Source: Apoda limacodes (taxonomy: Eukaryota > Arthropoda > Insecta > Lepidoptera > Limacodidae). From it: DNA of 64,000 nt. This document shows, piece after piece, positions 57,101-64,000 of this stretch; position 1 is the stretch's first letter; every line of letters begins with the position of its first letter. Location: assembly GCA_946406115.1 (NCBI GenBank), contig OX291545.1:30313153-30377152 (forward strand), written 5' to 3'. Under the pieces are notes generated by a model. The model did not search any database and was not told the origin of the DNA. It was given only the letters and a program-made list of their open reading frames with translations. Made by a program: the position numbers and the translations under genes.

Positions 57101-60100
57101 TTTCATTCAGACTGGCATCGACAACTTTCGAACGGTATCTAATCAAACGTATGAACTTTATAACCTGCGTATGTAGGATGTACAAGGAGAGTACGCCGCC
57201 CAGCAATGTATAGGTATAGTTGTCTTCAAAATGTTAAAGAAAAATATCAAGATATTTATTTCTTAATCTAGTCTATATTTTTTTATTAAAATTGATAAAT
57301 AGTTACCGAAAATAAAATTAAACTAGCTTTGTATGGAGCTAGGTGCCGAACATACCTGTTCTTTCAAAAATGTCCGCAGGATCGCATTCAGTAATATTTA
57401 CGCGGGTTAAACTTTGTCTTAACAAAGAAATTTACCAATAACAAACTTGGTAAAGTCGTGTATCATTAGACTACTCTGTACTTATATTGTGCATAATTCA
57501 TCGCAGTTAGAGTTAAATAAACACACAAGGAAACTGCAATTATGGCCTTGCATTAGACAACGTGTTGACCGTTTTGTTTTGTATTTGTGATTAGTGGCGC
57601 CTACTTTATGGGGCCTGAGGGTGTTCAATCCAACCCAATGTTAGGGTCCGGGGGTTGAACCCTCTGATATTGTACGATGTTATGTAGTGTCACTGTGATT
57701 TCCGGAACTCAGGTCTCCACAATAATTTCATGAAGTTATTGTGATGCTCGTAGCAGACAATCCCACTAAAAAAATAATTGTGAAATTGAGATCTATCTTG
57801 GTGCCAAGTTATGTGTTGAAAATCCTAAAATTTTAGTAACAAGTACATGCAACATTATAAAATTAATTTATACTTTTTTAATATTTGTTTTGTTTCTTGG
57901 AACTACTACAATGTTTGCTACTTGATAAATAATATAAATTCTTAAATTTTAACAGACAATTATTTACACAATGCATCTTTTATATAATACTAGGGATGTG
58001 ATTCAAGCTCGAGATTTGACTTGCCAAATATCAAGTTTCTAGGTCACCTGGAAGTGGGTTTAGTTTTTGATCTATATGTCAGTTAGTGAGTGAGTCAGTC
58101 ATTCAACGTTAATTTACAATATGAGCAAAATTTATGAAATTTTGTATTCTAGATAAGCTTTAATAAGTGTGCCAAATTTCATGTATCTGTCATGTATTAC
58201 TGTTTTCATATTCTTTTATATAACACATATTCTTTAAAAATTTCAGGCTTCTACGTATTTCGACCTAAAAGATAAAACCCTAGAGAAATAGAGATTTAAG
58301 ACAGAGAGAGAAGAGAGAGATTAAATTTCAGACCCTGAAAAACGTTAAAACATGATTAAGGAACTTTTGTACAATGAAAAACAAAGCCAAACTGATCTTT
58401 TTACTGTTTTTTTAAGTTTTGGCAAATATATCTTTAAAGTGCTAAGTGCTATTAGTTAAGGCTAAAGCATAGCCGTGTAACAATGATGTATAATAAACTA
58501 TTGATTTATTTTATGTATTTCAATGAAAATCTCAGAGAGTTGAGATGTAGCTGCACTACTCACGCACGCTCAGTTACATATCGTGTCATCCTTGTTTTTA
58601 CTCAATTTTTCTGTCACGTAGAAATGCCTCTTAATGGTCGCCTTAACTGACCGCCCTTCAACTATCAGACCCATATACAAACAGGTCAATTGGACGCTAC
58701 GTTACAACGTGAAAAATTGACAAACACACAAACATTTTAGTTACGATACTTAAGATTAATTGAAGGGTTGTTAGTCTAAAGGGTCTAAGTGCCAAAGAAT
58801 CAACACTCAATATATTTACAAAAATACAATCTAAGAGCCAAGCCTAATAATATCCATAGGGATCCAAGTGCCTGTTTCTTTTAAAATTTTACCCACACGC
58901 ATATAAAGTTGCGGCGGAGTCTAAGTGCGAACTAAGTTTTGCTTAAAAGGGTCTGTGCCTGATGTGTCAAATGTCAAACATAGTCAAATGTTTTAACAGT
59001 TCTATAGGCAACTATCGTGCTATAACTTATATGTTCATATTGCTGACGATGGAAAAGCTTACATGTGCCTCTAGAATGAGTTATATACGGGAGGAGTTAT
59101 AAAAAGCATACAGTTATTTGGAGTTAAACTGCATTGGACGGAACAAGAACAGAATGATATTTTTGTCTTGATTTATTTAGTAGCTAAGGGCATTTATGAA
59201 ACATTTGGTCATAAATACTTGATCAGTGACCCCTTTTTTATCCGCTCCAAAAAAAAGAAAGTTGAGACATGGGCGTAGCCAGCTATTTAGCTAAGATGAA
59301 GCAGACCAGGCTTGGGTGGGGAAAATTTTTCATATGGCAAAAATTTACTTACAGACAAAATTCTCGAGGTCATACGCTTTTTGGGTAGTCTAAGTTGAGG
59401 CGGCTGCCCCAACCTTGATGTTCCTGGCTACGCCCACGAGTAGAGAAATGTTTTGAACCAAAGTACGAAGATTACATTATACGAGAATCATGTCAGAATC
59501 ATGTCGAGAATCAAATCCATTTGAAGTGGTTAAGTTTGAACAACATGATTTTTAGACCTCCTAATTCAGGTCCCATCAATCAAATCATTTTGATTTTCTA
59601 CGGACGCCTTAAATTCTACAAGTTAAAAATATCAAATATTTCGTGGATCTGTATTGGTAAAGATAAGATACCTCGTGTAGATTTAATGGAGTCACACAAG
59701 GACTCAGTATCGTGGGATAATGTCAACATTTCCAAAAAAGGCAAATCTCCAAACCAATTAAAAACAACAGTATGCCAGTGTTGGTGGAAATAATATTTCA
59801 AAAGAAAAATTTAATGATTAGAAGGACATGCTACCATTCAAACCTACCGAAAATATAGCATTTGATTGATCAAACCGATGTCTGTGAAGTTTATAATATC
59901 TTTTATAAAAGCTCATTTTCAAAAATACTTTCTAAGGCACTTAAGACATTCTAAAATAGTTAATGTTTATTTTGTAGTACTTTCTTGAGTTTACATTTTT
60001 TACGACTTTTTGTAGTTATTAGACATGTGTTTTATTAATTTTAGTAAAAATTAACAATTTGAAATGAATTGTTTATTTTATTAACGTTTTTTGTTTTATC

Positions 60101-62355
60101 TCTAAATAATAAAATTGGCTCTTAGACCCTTTTGACTCACAACGCTTCAATTGTTTAAAACCTGCAATAAAGATTCTTTATTACAGTGCTTTAATAATGA
60201 CGTCAGCGGCTGCGTATGGATCAGAGCTCCATAAAAACCTAATTTTTAGTTTGAAAAGATTATACCCTATAGAAATGAATCACACATTCATCAATCAAGT
60301 GGGTAACATTATTAGCAGGTGTTTGCGGCTAATTCCGTAGTCTAAGAAAGTTATCTTATAGTTTTGTAATGTCCGTCCGTTCGTTCGTCCGTCTGTATGA
60401 ATGCGATAGCCACTTAATTCGGGACTATTTACACTATAGTTTCTATTTTTCGACTATAGTGCTATAATTTGGTACCTGCTAATAATAATCTAGATATGAA
60501 CAAAAGTCTTAAGAGGTTCTTCTATACCTATGCGTAAAGTTGAAATGAAAATAAAGTAAGAATATATATATATATGGGGTACCTACTGTTGAAATACTCA
60601 AGTTTTTAGAGTTTTCACAATATTACTAATTTATTAATTAAAATAACACCGAATAATATATAACATTTAAACTAAACTAAACCCCTAAAAAGTATAGTAT
60701 AAGTACATATAAGTACATTAGACCCTTAAACTTAACAAAAAATAAAGTTTCAAAATAAAAAAAATAAAAATTTAATGCCTGATTATTTTAAACATTTGGC
60801 TCTAAGACTAGCCTTTCTGGGTTATAGCTTTAACTCGAAGGTTGGTTAAGATCACACTGAAGCCGCAGTCGGTGAAACCTGAAAATATCTAAATATAGTA
60901 GACCTAAGTCATAAACTGCGACATACGAGATAGAGATAGCAGAGAAAAGAAAAGTTTTTTGCGGATGACTCAAACGGCTACGGCTTAAGCATAGGCTGGT
61001 TATAAAATAGATTTTTATACAAATTATTATGCACTATTTTTTATGGCATCATGAAAAGTGTCGTAATCTGAATTATGAACTAACGTGGTAGTTGGTAGAA
61101 AAGGTACTATTTTTAAACGTTAACATTTTAAACTACGTTTTTCTTTGATATTTCTAGTTCGAGCATGTCATCTGATTATGAAACGGGCTGTTAAACATAA
61201 TAAATACAATCTTACTATAGATATTCCTATCAAACATGTCAACAAATACAACTATTCTTTTGCTTTAGACATGCAAGACTTTGGAACGCTGTCAAGCAAA
61301 ACCGTGACAGAGGTACTTATGCTGGAGATGAAGATGGCGCCGACGGCCAAGACCTACCTAGTATCTGGGTACCCTCGCAATATGCGTGACGTTGCCGAAT
61401 ATTCTGACAAGGTAAGCGTCTATAGCATCTAACACAGTTATATGATAAAGACACATGGTTCCAGAGTTTTAGCGCAATGATTTGAATTGAAGATGTGGTT
61501 GTTGTTAATTTGTCCTAAATCGATGTCACATCGAATATAAAAGTAAATATAAAAAGGTTTGGAACTTCAAACAAAGCCCGCCCATACGGTGCCCGGGAAT
61601 TAATGTCTTCCACGAGGTGCTACGTACGACTCGTGTAGCAGTTTTAATTACTTAAGTTAAGTCACCACAACACTCATGGCTCCAGGTGTAATGCAACTTA
61701 TAAAGTTGATTGCCAACAATTTAACCTCATGTGTCTTGTCCGTACTTGACCAACTGACCTACTGTTTTTATAGTTGCTCCACATGTGACTGCATCAGATG
61801 GCTCGAGGATTATGGAAACTGTGTAGACGACATGTCGACATCAAAACATGTTGCACCTTTTACATAGCTAGCTGTTTGTCTTTGTTAAGTATCAACTAAA
61901 TCTTTCTAAATGTTGTTTTAAAAGTTTGGTTTTACTACATGTATTTTACACGAAAACAGTCAAAATATAATTTAGTATCGCACTGTCTATATACCGTGGT
62001 AAGGATACGAACAAGGCTTTTTGTCTCCCCCTATGCTAAAACCCTACGCTAACTGTGCAAGGGAAATTAATTAACAACAAAAAACAAACCTATAATAAAA
62101 ATGTAAGGAATTAAAAAAATATGTCTGTATAACCTGTTAGCCGTGATTGCCACGACAATCCAGATCACATCTGCGACGAGCTTCTTTGAATTAGTCTAGG
62201 ATCTTAAAAGGATTTCAGCACATCAAATAACATAAGATCACAAATTCGCTAACTAATAATTTCAGAGGATCCGTCACGATATGTCGTGGGCTACGGTAAC
62301 GCAGGACTACACGAACGCGTTAAAAGTTGCAATAGGGAAATTTGTAGACAGCTAA
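51097..62355 (+). CDS. Adenylate kinase, AK5-like (partial or short form)
   Basis: Exons 51097-51118, 54555-54707, 55848-55958 and 61269-61411 join in frame (429 nt, 143 codons); a candidate fifth exon is 62266-62355. The N-terminus MGICLDTEQNNEE has glycine at 2 and cysteine at 4, so lipid attachment at the membrane is conceivable (inference). Then come VPVIFVLGGPGSGKVTHCD (Walker A P-loop), HINMTDLLQQ, LSSKTVTEVLMLEM (NMP-binding) and TYLVSGYPRNMRDVAEYSDK (CORE, with the YPR motif). Adenylate kinases swap phosphate between ATP and AMP. The LID and C-terminal helix, normally another ~80 residues, are not found before 62265. They lie either beyond 64000 or in a missed exon, or this is a short form ending at 62355. 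Confidence 0.8.
52390..52490 (-). repeat. Fragment of the 31641-38962 LINE family (ORF2 linker)
   Basis: Matches 33940-34050 (TTAAACCACG, GCGGGGTAGGAAT, ATTGTCTCAGTGACT). It is an isolated internal piece in the first kinase intron, with both ends of the LINE missing. Confidence 0.7.
52855..53145 (-). pseudogene. RTE-type LINE 3' end
   Basis: The minus strand reads DRPPTRWKDELFRTAGA, then YEGGLRSAVDVLRLKR, a degraded form of the RTE C-terminal RPPTRW / GGLRSAVD-type ending. Confidence 0.65.
53152..53295. repeat. Two direct repeats of about 52 bp
   Basis: AGCTATTGCTCxACTAATAATCTAAATAATAATATAATATTxGTATTTATTA occurs at 53152 and 53243 with two differences. 39 bp of unrelated sequence separates them. 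Confidence 0.8.
53603..53623. repeat. (GT)n microsatellite
   Basis: About ten GT units. Confidence 0.9.
54240..54520 (+). repeat. 'TAGTTCGTCCACG' family repeat copy
   Basis: A full motif order (GCTTTTATCATCGTGGGATTC, AGTTCGTCCACGTGGAATCC, CCCTGTGCCACATTTCAT, CATTTATAATATT) is present. It lies directly upstream of kinase exon 2, whose acceptor is only 34 bp away. Confidence 0.55.
54555..54707 (+). CDS. Kinase exon 2
   Basis: Acceptor GTTTTTGTTTTAG, donor GTAAGT, 153 nt. It encodes a serine/proline-rich linker, then VKFEPPNVPVIFVLG leading into the P-loop. It is distinctly GC-rich against its introns. Confidence 0.82.
55455..55610. repeat. Cluster of CTACG/CGTAG pentamers
   Basis: Nine copies of CTACG or its complement occur within about 150 bp, unevenly spaced, in intron 2 of the kinase gene. 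It does not look like a simple tandem repeat. Confidence 0.6.
55848..55958 (+). CDS. Kinase exon 3 (P-loop)
   Basis: Acceptor TTTGTTGGCAG, donor GTAACT, 111 nt. It encodes GGPGSGKVTHCDTLTQERRG and VTHINMTDLLQQYAIGN, the nucleotide-binding start of adenylate kinases. Confidence 0.9.
55959..61268. other. Large kinase intron, AT-rich
   Basis: 5.3 kb without a supportable gene. It includes a GCAAGCGAAGCCGTGCGC tail followed by TATTATTATTATATAG (57041-57080), probably the 3' end of an old retroelement. There is also an open stretch at 59521-59793 that shows no known domain and has no splice support. Confidence 0.45.
61269..61411 (+). CDS. Kinase exon 4 (NMP-binding and YPR)
   Basis: Acceptor TTTTGCTTTAG, donor GTAAGC, 143 nt. 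It encodes MQDFGTLSSKTVTEVLMLEM, then TYLVSGYPRNMRDVAEYSDK, matching the AK core. The first two bases complete the aspartate codon split with exon 3. Confidence 0.88.
61412..62265. other. Kinase intron 4
   Basis: No repeat or RNA gene was recognised. Confidence 0.4.
62266..62355 (+). CDS. Candidate last exon of the kinase gene (uncertain)
   Basis: The acceptor AATAATTTCAG opens RIRHDMSWATVTQDYTNALK and ends in TAA after 29 residues. Phase 0 fits exon 4, and the base composition is coding-like. It has no similarity I can see to the AK LID/C-terminal region, so it may be an alternative end, an unrelated ORF or chance. Confidence 0.35.
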   Translation, partial: RIRHDMSWATVTQDYTNALKVAIGKFVDS

Positions 62356-64000
62356 CACACACACAACGCACCGCGCTAGCTGCATGCAGGCGGTCCGAGA
62401 GAGGGGGTCATTGGGGTTATCTTAAAAAAAAATAAAGGCAAAAGCGGTAGCTAGAAAACAAGACACAAAATAAAGGTGCATGAGGTACTGAACCTGACCG
62501 GTAATCAGCAAGTAATGCATTTTGATGCTGAAATCTGATTAGACGAAATATGAAGAAGGCAGTAAATTTTTATTCTTATTATGTACCTATGTGGACTTTC
62601 TTGCTTCTACTGTCGTAACAAAGTTATCTCTGTCTAAAAAGAAGCCGAAGATTCGCATAAAATAGTTCGAAAGTGCCCATTTGTGTCCTATATCTACAAT
62701 CAAAGTTGTAGTGAACTAGTGACTTTTTCTCAAATATCACAATAGATATAAAATTTTGACAACATAGGCACAAAACACGGCTTACACTCCTTTTCGCGTG
62801 TTCGCACGGCGACTCTAGGAAGGTCTAAAGGCGTATAAACTTGGGTTAGAAGTGTGTTAGGGCTTCGTCCTGCGAAAAAAAGATCCAGTTAGAACCTTCT
62901 ACAAACCTAAATGCTGAATTAAAAAAGATGCACGAAATAAATTTATGAGACGAAATTAAATGGAAAATCGATAACGACCCCCTCGAACATACCTGAATAT
63001 AGTGGAGTTTTCTCAGAAAAGGTGAGGTTTACAATTGACAAACGGTTTAAAAACACTGGCGGAATTTAATGAAGTAAAAGGGTGTACAAGGATCGTAGCA
63101 AGTGGAAGTCTGCTGTAACTGCATGACTACCCTTTTGATACAAGCGTGATGTCATTTATGTGAGCTTAGGTTCGTTCGTCTTGCTGTGTCTAAATCTTCA
63201 ACGTCTCTTGATAATGCATCTTTACATTTCTAAGTATACCTATTATAATACTACTAATATCTTGATGCATATAGGTTTATTATATGTGCAAGATTGTACT
63301 ATTTGCAGATGACACTTTGCTTGATTATTGATATTGATACAGTCTTTAGGACCTTGAATTTCTCTTAGGGAACTATTTAAGCATATTGATATTTTAACTG
63401 TTCCTTGCCAATATATCTTCGCTTTTATAATGTATGTACGCAAAAATTGAGACTTATTTGCTAAAAATAGTGACCTACACTGTGTTAATACAAGGAATAA
63501 GGATAAATTGGTAATTCCAAAATGTCGTCTTTGCCAGCCAGCCAGGTTTTGAAAGAGCCACTTGCATTATTTCGGTAGTTTTAGAACAGATTTGGTTGGC
63601 AATATTATTTTTAGGTGACAACACTGATTTCCCGTCACCCACAAACATTTGACAGTTCGCCGAAACCAACCGCCATCGGTGCATCGAGTCGAAGTTTTAG
63701 GCACTCAAAAGTAAGTTTTTTGTTTCATTTTAGTTGTTTTTTGGTATTTTTTTGTTAACAATTATAAATGGGTTATAGACTCAATTGGTGCATATATTTG
63801 GCTTTGCAGTTGCATAAAAACTTATCTGCTAAAGATCTGATATTGTTGTTATTTTGAAGGTTATATATTTTTGTGGAACAAGTCGTGAAAGAGCCGGGTC
63901 AGTGGGCATTGAAAAAGCCGGCTCTTTCATAACTGGCTCCTTCATAACCTTGAAATTGTTTTTTTGTAAATAATATAAAATAATACTAATATACGTACAA
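62356..64000. other. 3' flank or further kinase intron
   Basis: No continuation of the AK domain was found. At 63085-63155 there is a degraded copy of the GGATCGTAGCAAGTGGAAGTC repeat also seen at 13190. Confidence 0.4.

Noticed and set aside
59521..59793. 90-residue open frame in the large kinase intron
   Set aside because: No domain, no splice signals in phase with neighbouring exons, and AT-rich composition like its surroundings.
1..64000. CRISPR arrays, prokaryotic operons, integrated endosymbiont DNA
   Set aside because: No regularly spaced short repeats, Shine-Dalgarno-led gene strings or bacterial-type genes were seen anywhere in the window.

Overview
The window is AT-rich animal DNA. 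It has spliced genes with GT-AG introns and a dense load of transposable elements. The repeat families point to an insect, most likely a moth or butterfly: Jockey-, RTE- and CR1/Jockey-type LINEs, a tRNA-derived SINE, the 'GGGTTCCGTACC' short repeat and ZMYM1-like hAT elements. The species cannot be named from the sequence.

Three host-type genes can be assembled by joining splice sites and checking reading frame. (1) On the minus strand, 16677 to 3708, six exons join without a stop into a 983-residue THAP-domain, P-element-type transposase (THAP9-like). It has a C2CH zinc finger and D, D, E acidic residues at the expected places, and its introns are full of younger repeats. (2) Head-to-head with it, 479 bp ATG to ATG, is a complete five-exon heparan sulfate 2-O-sulfotransferase (Hs2st, 340 aa) on the plus strand, 17156-22141. 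(3) From 51097 to at least 61411 on the plus strand lies an adenylate-kinase (AK5-like) gene. It starts with a 22-nt coding exon, then a P-loop exon and an NMP-binding exon. Its normal LID and C-terminal part is not in the window, or is replaced by a short candidate last exon at 62266-62355.

Between Hs2st and the kinase, about 26.9-48.3 kb is a transposon graveyard with readable layering. A degraded Jockey LINE (minus strand, 26890-27670 plus 40011-40829) was hit by a unit (27671-40010) flanked by 4-bp GTTT target duplications. The two ends of that unit are the same ~1.27-kb LTR-like sequence in INVERTED orientation. Its left arm is followed by a tRNA-Lys-type primer binding site and a broken gag-like ORF. 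Its right arm was split by a full-length LINE (31641-38962), which in turn was split by a hAT element (34637-38080, 8-9 bp target duplication) with a nearly intact transposase. Next to this lies a nearly complete second Jockey LINE (about 40830-46370), then a degraded RTE LINE carrying a foldback element.

The rest is intronic or intergenic AT-rich sequence with short interspersed repeats. No CRISPR array, prokaryotic operon or rRNA was seen.
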